43,396 nucleotides of DNA from Bacillus sp. BGMRC 2118 (lineage in GTDB: Bacteria; Bacillota; Bacilli; Bacillales; SA4). Within the stretch, counting starts at the first letter, position 1. Each line of letters begins with the position of its first letter. The position numbers were made by a program, and so were the translations under genes. The stretch is taken from NCBI GenBank assembly GCA_008364785.1, contig VTTJ01000016.1, positions 1-43,396 on the forward strand. Reading direction: 5' to 3'. This document shows positions 1 through 8,525 of this stretch, one piece after another. Under the pieces are notes generated by a model. The model was given only the letters and a program-made list of their open reading frames with translations, had not been told where the DNA came from and did not search any database.

Positions 1-24
1 GCCAGGATCAAACTCTCCAATAAA
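1..24 (-). rRNA. rrs: 16S rRNA, 5' end only
   Basis: The reverse complement of the first bases reads TTGGAGAGTTTGATCCTGGC, the universal 5' end of bacterial 16S rRNA (27F priming region). The gene runs leftward out of the window. The mature 5' end is placed near base 24 by comparison with Bacillus 16S, which begins TTTATCGGAGAG; the exact end is not certain. Confidence 0.93.
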
Positions 25-116
25 GTGTTTGATTGCTCATTCTTGCTGGCTATCTATATAATAGATAGTTTTAAATATTTTGCGTTGGTTAAACCAACAC
101 GCTTGACGTTTTGTTT

Positions 117-132
117 AGTTTTCAAAGAACTC
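117..132 (-). promoter_or_regulatory. rRNA leader boxA-type antitermination element
   Basis: On the minus strand the leader contains GAGTTCTTTGAAAACT, matching the boxA-like motif (TGTTCTTTGAAAACT) found in Bacillus rRNA leaders and bound by NusB/NusE. It lies downstream of the P2 promoter and about 95 bases before 16S, the expected place. Confidence 0.7.
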
Positions 133-157
133 TTTGTTGCTCAGAAGCAACTTTCTT

Positions 158-186
158 ATAATAACAAGTTTTAAAGTCTTTGTCAA
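158..186 (-). promoter_or_regulatory. rrn promoter P2
   Basis: Minus-strand TTGACA at 181-186, 17-base spacer, TATTAT at 158-163. It is the 16S-proximal member of a tandem promoter pair, the usual arrangement for Bacillus rRNA operons. Confidence 0.8.
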
Positions 187-248
187 ACACTTTTTTGATT
201 TTTTATTTTTCAAAAGAAAGTATTTGATGTCTTGCTGCGACTCCTCTT

Positions 249-277
249 ATATTACACAGGTTTCATCCAATAGTCAA
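249..277 (-). promoter_or_regulatory. rrn promoter P1
   Basis: Minus-strand TTGACT at 272-277, 17-base spacer, TAATAT at 249-254. It lies about 90 bases upstream of P2 and between the pbuG terminator and the 16S leader, so it would start rRNA transcription independently of pbuG. Confidence 0.75.
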
Positions 278-301
278 CACTAAATATTAATTATAAAATA
301 T

Positions 302-333
302 GGAAAATCCCTGATGATAACCACCAGGGACTG
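302..333 (-). terminator. Rho-independent terminator after pbuG
   Basis: Minus strand: AGTCCCTG, loop of 11, CAGGGATT (8 bp with one G-T pair), then TTTTCC and further T-rich sequence. It sits directly after the pbuG stop and before the rrn promoters. Confidence 0.75.
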
Positions 334-349
334 TTATTATAACTAAGCA

Positions 350-1675
350 TTATTCAGTTAAGAAGATAAAATATAGAACGAAGATGATAAACATACCATA
401 CATAATAGGGTGAATCTCTTTTGTTCTGCCTTTCATGATCATCGTAATAGGATAAAAAATGAACCCCATAGCAATTCCCGTTGCAATACTATATGCTAGC
501 GGCATTGTAATAATCGTCAAGAATGCCGGAACTGCAACTTCAAACTGATCCCACTCAATTTTCCCAAGCGCAGATACCATTAGTACACCTACAATAATTA
601 AAGCTGGTGCCGTAACATGCGGAGTTACAACCCCTAATAACGGTGAAAAGAATAAAGCAAGTAAAAATAGTACCCCTGTTACAACTGAAGCAAAACCTGA
701 TCTTGCACCTGCTGCTACTCCAGCAGAAGATTCGATATATGATGTTGTCGTAGAAGTACCAAGTGTGGCTCCGACAACTGTTGCAGCTGAATCTGCGAAT
801 AGTGCCTTTCCTGCACGAGGAAGCTTATTGTCCTTTATTAAGTTTGCTTGATTTGCAACTGCCAATAAAGTTCCTGCAGTGTCAAAGAAGTCTACAAATA
901 GAAACGTTAAAATTACAGCAAGCATCTTAATCGTAAATACTTGGTCAAGATTTTCAAATGCCACCCCAAAAGTTGCCTCTAAACTAGGAACTGCCCCAAT
1001 AACTTGATTAGGAAGTTCAACTAATCCAACAATTACTCCAACTACTGCAGTAACAAACATACCAATGAAGATTCCAGCATTCACTTTTTTAACCATTAGA
1101 ATAACCGTAATGACAATTCCGAATATCGCCAGTAATGTAGGTCCACTTGTGATATCCCCTAAACCAACAAGTACCGCGTCATCATTCGTAATAATTCCTG
1201 CATTTTGTAATCCAACAAAAGCAATGAACAAACCAATACCCGCTGCAACTGCATACTTAAGTTGAGCTGGAATGGCGTTAATAATTTTTTCTCGTGCACC
1301 TGTTAGGGTCAAGGCGATAAAGATTAAACCTGAAACTAACACTCCAGATAACGCAGTTTGCCAAGGAATCCCCATTCCCAAAACTACTGTAAAAGAAAAG
1401 AATGCATTTAATCCCATACCTGGTGCTAGGGCTATTGGGTATCTTGCTATAATCCCCATCAACAGTGAACCTAAAGCAGCAGCAATCGCTGTCGCTGTAA
1501 ATACTGCTTCCTTGTTCATTCTCATTTCCTCAGGTAAATCCGGAATCGCACTCATACTTAAAACATCCGGATTCACAAATAGAATGTAAGCCATAGAAAG
1601 AAAGGTTGTTACCCCCCCAATGATCTCTTTTCTATAATTTGTACCGAGTTCTTCAAATTGAAAATAACGTTTCAT
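350..1675 (-). CDS. pbuG: AzgA-type (NCS2) guanine/hypoxanthine permease
   Basis: A 441-residue integral membrane protein with about 12-14 hydrophobic segments that should import purine bases by proton symport. Family marks are the ALAPGMGLNAFFSF stretch in the N-terminal third and the TSTTTSYIESSAGVAAGAR stretch near residue 310, typical of the AzgA/PbuG branch. The gene follows guaA as in B. subtilis. Its leader carries a guanine-type riboswitch, which fits a purine importer shut off when guanine is plentiful. The ATG has GAGAGG about 8 bases upstream. PbuG and its paralogue PbuO are hard to tell apart from sequence; the symbol rests on the guaA neighbourhood. Confidence 0.92.
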   Translation of the reverse strand: MKRYFQFEELGTNYRKEIIGGVTTFLSMAYILFVNPDVLSMSAIPDLPEEMRMNKEAVFTATAIAAALGSLLMGIIARYPIALAPGMGLNAFFSFTVVLGMGIPWQTALSGVLVSGLIFIALTLTGAREKIINAIPAQLKYAVAAGIGLFIAFVGLQNAGIITNDDAVLVGLGDITSGPTLLAIFGIVITVILMVKKVNAGIFIGMFVTAVVGVIVGLVELPNQVIGAVPSLEATFGVAFENLDQVFTIKMLAVILTFLFVDFFDTAGTLLAVANQANLIKDNKLPRAGKALFADSAATVVGATLGTSTTTSYIESSAGVAAGARSGFASVVTGVLFLLALFFSPLLGVVTPHVTAPALIIVGVLMVSALGKIEWDQFEVAVPAFLTIITMPLAYSIATGIAMGFIFYPITMIMKGRTKEIHPIMYGMFIIFVLYFIFLTE

Positions 1676-1719
1676 TTCTTTTTCCTCTCCCTTTTCCTCT
1701 CAGATAGAAGAGAATACCC

Positions 1720-1759
1720 CAAAAACAAGAGTAGCTCCCTGCGCAGACGCAAGGAGCTA
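1720..1759 (-). terminator. Riboswitch-controlled terminator upstream of pbuG
   Basis: Minus strand TAGCTCCTTGCG, TCTG loop, CGCAGGGAGCTA: a 12 bp stem with one G-T pair, followed by CTCTTGTTTTT. It lies between the purine aptamer and the pbuG start, so it is the expression platform: guanine binding should favour this terminator and stop transcription before pbuG. Confidence 0.85.
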
Positions 1760-1824
1760 ACATACAAAGAAATAAAAAATACCTATTACTAGATATATAA
1801 ACTAGTAAAATGATAATCTTCATT

Positions 1825-1893
1825 TCTCGTAGTCCAGCTATTTACGGCAGCTTGGTAGAAACTTCTGGGCCATATTCCCAAAATTATACGAGA
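1825..1893 (-). promoter_or_regulatory. Purine riboswitch aptamer, guanine type, for pbuG
   Basis: The minus strand shows P1 arms TCTCGTA (1887-1893) and TACGAGA (1825-1831) enclosing the conserved purine aptamer core, with AATATGGC, AAGTTTCTACC, GCCGTAAAT and GGACTAC in order. The specificity base in the GACTA block is C, as in guanine/hypoxanthine aptamers; adenine aptamers have GATTA. It is followed by an intrinsic terminator and then pbuG. Confidence 0.93.
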
Positions 1894-1923
1894 TTTCTAT
1901 AAAATTAATATGATTACACTCTA

Positions 1924-1952
1924 ATTTTACTAACTTTGTCGATTGGTGTCAA
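1924..1952 (-). promoter_or_regulatory. SigA promoter for pbuG riboswitch transcript
   Basis: Minus-strand TTGACA (1947-1952), 17-base spacer, TAAAAT (1924-1929). Transcription would begin about 25 bases before the aptamer P1 helix. Confidence 0.75.
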
Positions 1953-1998
1953 GGTAAATTCCGAACATTTTATTTAAATATCCGGAATTTCGTTCGGT

Positions 1999-3537
1999 TT
2001 ATTCCCACTCAATGGTTGCTGGGGGCTTACTTGTAATGTCATAAACAACACGATTGATATGCGCTACTTCATTTACAATTCTTGTAGAAATCTTTTCTAA
2101 CACTTCCCAAGGAATTCTAGCCCAGTCTGAAGTCATTCCATCTATTGAAGTGACTGCACGAATTCCAATTGTATAATCATACGTGCGAGCATCTCCCATA
2201 ACCCCTACACTGCGTATGTCTGGTAACACCGTGAAATACTGCCATATATCTCGCTCTAACCCAAAGTTTCTTATTTCCTCACGTAAAATCGCATCAGATT
2301 CACGTACGATTTCCAACTTTTCTTCTGTCACTTCTCCTAGCACACGAATACCAAGACCTGGACCTGGGAACGGTTGTCTCCATACAATCTCATCCGGAAT
2401 ACCTAGCTCAGTTCCTAGAGCACGAACCTCATCTTTAAATAGTGTGTTTAATGGTTCTATTAGTGTGAATGCCATATCTTCTGGCAGCCCACCTACATTA
2501 TGATGTGATTTAATCGTTTGAGCAGTCAATGTCCCGCTCTCAATAATGTCTGTATACAGTGTTCCTTGAGCTAAGAATTCAATTCCTTCGAGCTTTTGTG
2601 CTTCATCATCAAAAACATAAATAAACTCGTTACCAATAATTTTACGCTTTTGTTCCGGATCACTTACGCCTTGTAACTTGTTCATGAATCGTTCTTTTGC
2701 GTCAATTTTGATGACATTCATATTAAAGCCTTCACTAAATGTTTTCATAACTCCTTCAGCTTCGCCTTTACGAAGTAAACCGTGATCCACAAACATACAC
2801 GTTAACTGGTCACCAATTGCTTTATGAATTAACACCGCCACAACAGATGAGTCAACTCCACCACTTAATGCGCAGAGTACTTTTTTATCTCCAACTGTTT
2901 CTTTAATTTTTTGCATTTCCACTTCAATGAAATTTTCCATCGACCAGTTTGCTTCACTGTGACAAATTTCAAACACGAAATTCTTTAATAAATCATTCCC
3001 ATATTCAGAATGTCTTACTTCCGGATGAAATTGAACACCGTAGAAGTTACGACTCGGATCACTCATAGCCGCAATCGGGCAAGATGCACTCGTCGCATCC
3101 ACATCAAAGCCTTGTGGAGTTTCTACTACTAAGTCACCATGACTCATCCAAACAACCTGTTCTTCTGGTATTTGATGATACAGTGGTGATTGAATTTCTA
3201 CATTTACTGTTGCTTTTCCGTATTCACGGTGGGTAGCTTTCTCGACTTTCCCTCCGAAAATGTGTGTCATAAGCTGCATACCATAACAAATTCCTAACAC
3301 TGGAACACCAATATTAAATATGTCATGATCACAATGAAATGCATTTTCCTCATAGACACTATTTGGACCACCTGAAAGGATAATCCCCTTTGGATTTAAA
3401 GCTTTAATTTCTGCTGCTGTTAACGTATGTGGATGTAGTTCACTGTAGACCCCAAATTCACGAATTCGACGTGTAATTAGTTGATTATACTGACTTCCAA
3501 AATCAAGAACAACAATTTTCTCCTGCTCTAATACCAA
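1999..3537 (-). CDS. guaA: GMP synthase (glutamine-hydrolysing)
   Basis: Converts XMP to GMP using ATP and glutamine. The N-terminal class I amidotransferase domain has the nucleophile in GICYGMQLM and the catalytic His-Glu in QFHPEVRHSEYG; the ATP-pyrophosphatase P-loop is ALSGGVDSSV, and the C-terminal dimerisation domain ends in KPPATIEWE. The frame is open from a GTG at 3546, but the ribosome site AAGAGGTGAG abuts that GTG and is well spaced for the TTG at 3537, which also gives an N-terminus close in length to B. subtilis GuaA. I therefore choose TTG. The gene lies behind its own guanine riboswitch, so the last GMP step is regulated separately from pbuG. Confidence 0.95.
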   Translation of the reverse strand: MVLEQEKIVVLDFGSQYNQLITRRIREFGVYSELHPHTLTAAEIKALNPKGIILSGGPNSVYEENAFHCDHDIFNIGVPVLGICYGMQLMTHIFGGKVEKATHREYGKATVNVEIQSPLYHQIPEEQVVWMSHGDLVVETPQGFDVDATSASCPIAAMSDPSRNFYGVQFHPEVRHSEYGNDLLKNFVFEICHSEANWSMENFIEVEMQKIKETVGDKKVLCALSGGVDSSVVAVLIHKAIGDQLTCMFVDHGLLRKGEAEGVMKTFSEGFNMNVIKIDAKERFMNKLQGVSDPEQKRKIIGNEFIYVFDDEAQKLEGIEFLAQGTLYTDIIESGTLTAQTIKSHHNVGGLPEDMAFTLIEPLNTLFKDEVRALGTELGIPDEIVWRQPFPGPGLGIRVLGEVTEEKLEIVRESDAILREEIRNFGLERDIWQYFTVLPDIRSVGVMGDARTYDYTIGIRAVTSIDGMTSDWARIPWEVLEKISTRIVNEVAHINRVVYDITSKPPATIEWE

Positions 3538-3581
3538 TACGCTCACCTCTTAGATATTAATATCGTATATTTTCCTTCAAG

Positions 3582-3634
3582 AAAAACAAAAAACCAGGAT
3601 TTGTCTTCTATATAGAAGGCAGAATCCTGGTTTT
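3582..3634 (-). terminator. Riboswitch-controlled terminator upstream of guaA
   Basis: Minus strand AAAACCAGGATT, a loop containing a small inner hairpin around CTTCTATATAGAAG, AATCCTGGTTTT, then further T residues. It lies between the aptamer and guaA. The CCTTCATAG segment of aptamer P1 and the terminator's CTGCCTTCTATA region look able to compete for partners; this is inference. Confidence 0.85.
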
Positions 3635-3677
3635 CTAGCAAATACAAATAAAAGATTTGTAGAATATCTTGACTCTG

Positions 3678-3748
3678 CCTTCATAGTCAGGTCATTTAAG
3701 GTAACCCGGTAGAGACTCTCGAACCATATTTTCGAGGATATATGAAGG
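3678..3748 (-). promoter_or_regulatory. Purine riboswitch aptamer, guanine type, for guaA
   Basis: P1 arms on the minus strand are CCTTCATA (3741-3748) and TATGAAGG (3678-3685). Between them are the purine aptamer landmarks AATATGGTTCGAG, AGTCTCTACCGGG, CCTTAAATGACC and TGACTATG. The specificity base is C in GACTA, so guanine rather than adenine. The loop and P2/P3 sequences differ from the pbuG copy, so the two are not a recent duplication. Confidence 0.92.
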
Positions 3749-3769
3749 ACTCATGTTTAATTGAACCTA

Positions 3770-3798
3770 ATTCTATCAATGGCTACACAATTGGTCAA
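3770..3798 (-). promoter_or_regulatory. SigA promoter for guaA
   Basis: Minus-strand TTGACC (3793-3798), 17-base spacer, TAGAAT (3770-3775). The -35 overlaps the stop codon of the upstream transglutaminase gene, so guaA has its own start directly after that operon. Confidence 0.75.
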
Positions 3799-5948
3799 GA
3801 TGCTATTCTTTTTATTAAATTTTCCCATAACTTTTGGAGCTGCTTGATATCCTTTTCTTCAAGAGTATGGTTTTTTCGGTATTGAATGCCTTCTAGTTTA
3901 ACAGTGAGTCTCCTCATATCTTTTGTATAAAAGAATGAGTCCACATAAGCTGCATATTCACGAAGTGTTTGATGATCCTTTTTCTTTATCCCATATGAGC
4001 GTAACAGCTTAAGTAAAACGAAGTACGACTTTTCAAAGGAAGGACCGTTTTTGAATCGGCCGTAACGTTTCAACACATAAATCGGCATCCATTTGTTTCG
4101 TGTAAAATACAAGAGTACCCCAATCACTATCAGTACAATCACGAAAATTATAACATCCTTGAATGTGATATCTACTGAAAAAGAACGACTGCCCGCTTCT
4201 TGACCGAGCTCTTCTTCTGCTAATAAATCTTCTTCTGGTTGTTCTGGTTTCTCTTCAGGTGCAGTTCCAGCTGGAATTGGAGTTTCGTTATTTTCTTGAT
4301 TTGACGCGAAGTCATAAGGATTAGAGAAGCCTTTTGTTGGTTCAAACGGAACCCATCCAATTCCTGTGAAATACACCTCTACCCATGAGTGAGCATTTTC
4401 ATTTTTCACTTCATAGAGTCGTGTATTGTTTGTTGTTGTTTCTAAATATTCTCCACCTGTGTATCCTTTTACCCAACGGGCGGGAATACCTGCAGATCGC
4501 AGTAATACGATCATGGATGTAGAGAAGTTGTCACAATAGCCAATCTTCGTTTCGAAAAGAAATTGATCAACATAATCATCATTTTTTCCTGGGACAGCTA
4601 CATTTGTTGTATCATACTCAAATCCATTCAAACGGAAATAGCTTTCTACTGCCTTTACCTGATCATATCGATTCTCATGTGGCAAAATAATTTCTTGAGC
4701 TAGTGCTCTTACCCGGTCTGGCAAGCTTTCAGGAAGCTGTGTATAACCCAGCACTTCTTCTGGATATTCCATTGAGCTTGCTTGTAACTCTTCCAGAATA
4801 TAACGAGGATCTTTATAGACCACACTATAATTATCTAGAGGATACAGTCGCCCACTTCTTCTAGTAGAGATTTTTTGAGTAGTTAAGTTCATTTCGTAAT
4901 CAATCTCGTAATCTGTTTCTACAGATTCTAATTGTACTGGATACGTAATATGAGAATAACCAAGATTCATTTGGAATTTAGCTACTGATGGTGCACCTTG
5001 ATAGGGTTGTTCTACTAATGGAAATGAGACTTTCTTTTCACTTGTTTCGGTAATAATGTTTGGCTCTTCTGATTCCCATCCTTTTCCGGTATAGACGTCT
5101 TTCGTTTCAACTCTCCAGTATTCACGGTTTGCTGTTTCTACAGTAAAGACAACTGTGTCATCACCGATAAAGGGACCACCAAGAGAAGAATCATTTGTCC
5201 CATAACCAATCTTCTTAATTCCACCGCTTCCTTCTCCACCTTTACCTGTTAAAAACGGCATCGGATCTGGCCAGACTGGAGCAGCTTTCGGAGCAAAGTA
5301 GCCGACTGATGTTGTCAGTACTGTTACAGTTAAGAGTGGTACAAGCCATTTCATCCAAAGCTGCTTGTGAACAAATAATGATTCCTGTTCTTTTAATCGG
5401 TCAAGTTTTAATAAACCAAGAATAATAAATCCAAATACAACCATACGTATAATGGCATGATCAGCATCATAAGGAGTGAACGTATCTAACACAGCTAAAT
5501 ATGTGATCGTTAATAATAAGAACAGTAATATTTTCTTTAGCTGCACAATCCAATATTCCATTAAATATGCCAGCAACCATAACAAAATAAAGAATAGTAA
5601 GCTTCTAAAAGAATTCGTCATTTCCCACCAGTTGGCATTCAGCATAAAGAAGAAGTTCGTCACAATGTCAGAAAAGAATGCTGATATCCAATCACGACTG
5701 AAAAATCCACCATCAAAAAATAAATCATGGATAAAATACGCAATCAATAACACTTTAGCTGAAAATGAAACAATAAACGGTACAGAGAAATAAGATAATA
5801 GATACGCAAGTACAATAAAATATAAAAAGATTGATAAATTCGCCGTATCTGTTACTTCATCTAGTGGACGGAGCCATTCCCATAATACTAAAAATCCGTA
5901 AACATAATAGATGACTTTTTTTAAGGAATTGTTGTTTTCTTTCATCAT
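3795..5948 (-). CDS. yebA: Membrane-anchored transglutaminase-like protein (TgpA/YebA type)
   Basis: A 717-residue protein with several hydrophobic segments in the first ~220 residues, an extracytoplasmic region, a transglutaminase-like core, one more membrane segment (IIFVIVLIVIGVLLYF) and a cytoplasmic DUF4129-like tail. Catalytic Cys472 is in GYCDNFSTSMIVLL and His520 in NAHSWVEVYF; the third position is WVPFEPT, with Glu where papain-like transglutaminases often have Asp. Last gene of a MoxR/DUF58/transglutaminase operon, overlapping the DUF58 gene by a few bases. Such trios are widespread; the substrate is unknown. Two in-frame ATGs (5948 and 5945) are possible; GAGGTGAG upstream fits the second slightly better. 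Confidence 0.9.
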   Translation of the reverse strand: MMKENNNSLKKVIYYVYGFLVLWEWLRPLDEVTDTANLSIFLYFIVLAYLLSYFSVPFIVSFSAKVLLIAYFIHDLFFDGGFFSRDWISAFFSDIVTNFFFMLNANWWEMTNSFRSLLFFILLWLLAYLMEYWIVQLKKILLFLLLTITYLAVLDTFTPYDADHAIIRMVVFGFIILGLLKLDRLKEQESLFVHKQLWMKWLVPLLTVTVLTTSVGYFAPKAAPVWPDPMPFLTGKGGEGSGGIKKIGYGTNDSSLGGPFIGDDTVVFTVETANREYWRVETKDVYTGKGWESEEPNIITETSEKKVSFPLVEQPYQGAPSVAKFQMNLGYSHITYPVQLESVETDYEIDYEMNLTTQKISTRRSGRLYPLDNYSVVYKDPRYILEELQASSMEYPEEVLGYTQLPESLPDRVRALAQEIILPHENRYDQVKAVESYFRLNGFEYDTTNVAVPGKNDDYVDQFLFETKIGYCDNFSTSMIVLLRSAGIPARWVKGYTGGEYLETTTNNTRLYEVKNENAHSWVEVYFTGIGWVPFEPTKGFSNPYDFASNQENNETPIPAGTAPEEKPEQPEEDLLAEEELGQEAGSRSFSVDITFKDVIIFVIVLIVIGVLLYFTRNKWMPIYVLKRYGRFKNGPSFEKSYFVLLKLLRSYGIKKKDHQTLREYAAYVDSFFYTKDMRRLTVKLEGIQYRKNHTLEEKDIKQLQKLWENLIKRIAS

Positions 5949-7168
5949 CTACTCACCTCGTAAAAAGCATCTGCATATTGACCTTCCATAACAGCCTTCA
6001 CAAAAATATGCTTACGCTTTAGGTTCTCAACCTTAATGATCGTCTCTTTGGACGGATTCACCTTTGGCAATACGACAAAGACAATAATTAAATATTGCTT
6101 ATGCGCTAGATACTCCACGGTACGCGTGAACGTATCTGACAGTTCACTCGTTACAAAAATCATTGTTAAACCTTGCTGCCATTTTGTAACCTCACTTTCA
6201 ACCGAAGTGGCAAAATGGTTGCTGTCAGGTTGAACTTTGGCAAGGTGATAAAAAATTTGTTGCTGATGTGATTCTGAATTCCGAAGACCCGCTACAAAGC
6301 GCTCTTTCCCGTTTGATACAAAGCCAACTTGTGCACCATGCCTGATAATTCCTCTTACGATGGAGGCTGACAGAGTAACAACTTGTTCAAACATGACTCG
6401 ATTTTGGTCCTGCGTACGATCCATAAATACGACAACATCATGGCTTTGTTGTTGTTCAAATTCTTTCGTCATAAACGTATCTCTTCTTGCACTTGTCTTC
6501 CAGTCTATCCACGAGAATCGATCACCTGGTGTGTATTCACGAACACTTACTGCCATCGTCGTATCACGAATGAGCTTCGTACGAGATGATGTAGACCCTT
6601 GATCAAATCGATTTTCTAATTGTCGATATTGCAGATCTACATACTGAGGATACACGAGGTAATTTTTCTTACTTTCGTAACGATGTTCCTTCTCTACTAG
6701 TCCAAATAAATCACCTGTTCGTAATCTTATGGACGTAAACAGATGCTCTCCTCTCGGAATCGAGTCAATTGTATACTCCATTTCAATTGTTCGTTTAAAC
6801 CAAGGAAACACCATATTCTTTGCTCTTTTTGATTGTGAACAAAACTTGAGAGATGCCGGAAGCTCTTCTTCAATAATTAAATAAAGAAGTGGGATAAACG
6901 GCAGGTTTCTCGATACTGTGATTGTACCTTTTAACTTTTCACCCGCTATAAACTGATTTTGGTTCACCGTTCTAGTTACTTCAAACTTCGTTAACGGGTA
7001 GAAACTGATTAATAAAGAATATAAGCCAAGCGGAAGAAAGCTATAAAAAATAAACCAGCTGACAAATCCACCCTGAAACATAGCGAACACAAATGTACCC
7101 AGGATTAGGAGTACAATTAATGAAACTTTTCCTGCCAAACGTACATATAAGTTATTTTTCATAAACAT
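5945..7168 (-). CDS. yeaD: DUF58 domain protein with two N-terminal membrane segments
   Basis: About 407 residues. Two hydrophobic segments lie in the first 60 residues, followed by a beta-rich extracellular-type region, then the DUF58 signature VREYTPGDRFSWIDWKTSAR and a von Willebrand A-like C-terminal part. Proteins of this family pair with MoxR ATPases, which are thought to act on them as chaperones through the vWA-like domain. The stop of the MoxR gene (TGA at 7168-7170) overlaps this ATG by one base. TTG at 7171 and ATG at 7162 are alternative starts; no strong ribosome site separates them. Matches B. subtilis YeaD in order and architecture. Confidence 0.9.
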   Translation of the reverse strand: MFMKNNLYVRLAGKVSLIVLLILGTFVFAMFQGGFVSWFIFYSFLPLGLYSLLISFYPLTKFEVTRTVNQNQFIAGEKLKGTITVSRNLPFIPLLYLIIEEELPASLKFCSQSKRAKNMVFPWFKRTIEMEYTIDSIPRGEHLFTSIRLRTGDLFGLVEKEHRYESKKNYLVYPQYVDLQYRQLENRFDQGSTSSRTKLIRDTTMAVSVREYTPGDRFSWIDWKTSARRDTFMTKEFEQQQSHDVVVFMDRTQDQNRVMFEQVVTLSASIVRGIIRHGAQVGFVSNGKERFVAGLRNSESHQQQIFYHLAKVQPDSNHFATSVESEVTKWQQGLTMIFVTSELSDTFTRTVEYLAHKQYLIIVFVVLPKVNPSKETIIKVENLKRKHIFVKAVMEGQYADAFYEVSR

Positions 7169-8124
7169 CAACGCCTAACTAATGGAACCCGTATCTGCTC
7201 AAGCATATGCGTAATAATTTGCTCAGCTGTGATCCCTTCAAATTTAGCTTCAGACTTTAAAATAATGCGGTGTGCTAATGTGTAAGGTGCTAAGTACTTC
7301 ACATCATCCGGAACAACATAATCACGACCGTTAATTAATGCATAAGCCTGACTTGCTCTCATTAAAGCAATGGCACCACGTGGACTCGCTCCTAAATAAA
7401 TGGATAGATGTTTACGTGTAGCATCAACGATATTTACAATGTACTGTCTTACTGACGCATCAACCGTCACTCTTTTTGCTTCTTTTTGTAATTCGATCAG
7501 TTCTTCCGTCGAAATTACTGAATCAAGCTCGTGAATAGGCTGACCAGATTCCATGCGTTCTAACATTTCCAATTCTTCATCAATTGTCGGATAACCCATC
7601 TTTAATTTTAAAATAAAACGATCTAACTGTGCTTCAGGCAATGGATACGTTCCTTCATACTCAATCGGATTCTGTGTTGCCATGACAAAGAAAGGCTTTG
7701 CCAACGCTCTTGTTACTCCATCAACGGTTACACTCGCTTCTTCCATTCCTTCTAATAATGCAGCTTGAGTTTTAGGAGAAGTACGATTAATTTCATCTGC
7801 CAATACAATATTCCCCATTATTGGACCAGGACGAAATTCAAAGTGCAGCTCTTTCGGATTATAAATGGAAACACCTGTTACATCAGATGGCAATAAATCA
7901 GGTGTAAATTGAATTCGTTTAAAATCAGCACTTACTGACTTGGCTAACGCCCGTACCATCATCGTTTTTCCAACACCGGGAACATCCTCTAATAAAACAT
8001 GCCCGTCAGCAAGTAAAGCAACTAAACTTAATGTTGCGACATCGCGTTTCCCTATCATAACTTTACCAATATTATCTATTACTCTATCTAATACCGGATG
8101 CACTGTATCAATGTGTTGTACCAT
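7168..8124 (-). CDS. yeaC: MoxR-family AAA+ ATPase
   Basis: 318 residues. Walker A is in EDVPGVGKTMMVRAL, Walker B in GNIVLADEINRTSPKTQAALL, sensor 1 in FFVMATQNPIEYEGTYPLPEAQ, and the C-terminal lid has the SPRGAIALMRASQAYAL arginine/sensor 2 segment. MoxR ATPases couple ATP hydrolysis to remodelling of vWA/DUF58 partners. First gene of a three-gene operon (MoxR, DUF58, transglutaminase) with overlapping stop and start codons. The ATG is preceded by AAGGGGTC. Conserved beside guaA in B. subtilis as yeaC. Confidence 0.93.
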   Translation of the reverse strand: MVQHIDTVHPVLDRVIDNIGKVMIGKRDVATLSLVALLADGHVLLEDVPGVGKTMMVRALAKSVSADFKRIQFTPDLLPSDVTGVSIYNPKELHFEFRPGPIMGNIVLADEINRTSPKTQAALLEGMEEASVTVDGVTRALAKPFFVMATQNPIEYEGTYPLPEAQLDRFILKLKMGYPTIDEELEMLERMESGQPIHELDSVISTEELIELQKEAKRVTVDASVRQYIVNIVDATRKHLSIYLGASPRGAIALMRASQAYALINGRDYVVPDDVKYLAPYTLAHRIILKSEAKFEGITAEQIITHMLEQIRVPLVRR

Positions 8125-8440
8125 AATATAAGACCCCTTCTCTCTTTAATTATCTCAATTTGTTTCTCCCGCCATGCTAAACATATAAAACCAAAGACTA
8201 TCATTCCGTTGATTCCCTTAACCCTCTATCCCCTACAATAGACGTATAAGAAATACTATATGTTACGATTACGGAATTTTCTATCTTTTCCAATAGATTA
8301 CCATACTCTTCTTATATATTCTAATCATTTTGTTATTCCCCTCTTTACTCTAGGAATTTTTATATAAGCCCCCTTGCTTTGAAAGGTTTATAACTTATTC
8401 AACTTCTATTACCATCCAATTTATAATAGAATTTCTGTCT
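8125..8440. other. AT-rich divergent intergenic region
   Basis: Between the divergent yeaC and bioD genes. Very AT-rich with no open frame or RNA gene that I recognise. A TATAAT at 8422-8427 with TTCAAC 18 bases upstream could be a distal bio promoter. The yeaC operon promoter must also lie here but I cannot pick a convincing one. Confidence 0.5.
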
Positions 8441-8441
8441 A

Positions 8442-8469
8442 TTTATATATTCACAAAATAAATTAATAT
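8442..8469 (+). promoter_or_regulatory. bioD: Possible SigA promoter for the bio operon
   Basis: TTTATA (8442-8447), 16-base spacer, TAATAT (8464-8469). The -10 lies inside the left arm of the BirA operator, as needed for direct repression. The -35 is weak (4 of 6). Confidence 0.45.
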
Positions 8470-8509
8470 ATGTTAACCTAAATATTGTATTGGTTAACAT
8501 ATATTAATT
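8461..8509 (+). promoter_or_regulatory. BirA (biotin repressor) operator
   Basis: A perfect 18 bp inverted repeat with a 13-base spacer. The inner arms contain TGTTAAC-N15-GTTAACA, the Gram-positive BirA operator pattern. It ends 16 bases before the bioD ATG. Biotinoyl-5'-AMP-loaded BirA would bind here and repress bioD-bioA-bioY-bioB. The palindrome continues well beyond the usual core, which is unusual. Confidence 0.88.
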
Positions 8510-8525
8510 TAGGGGTGAAAAAAGT

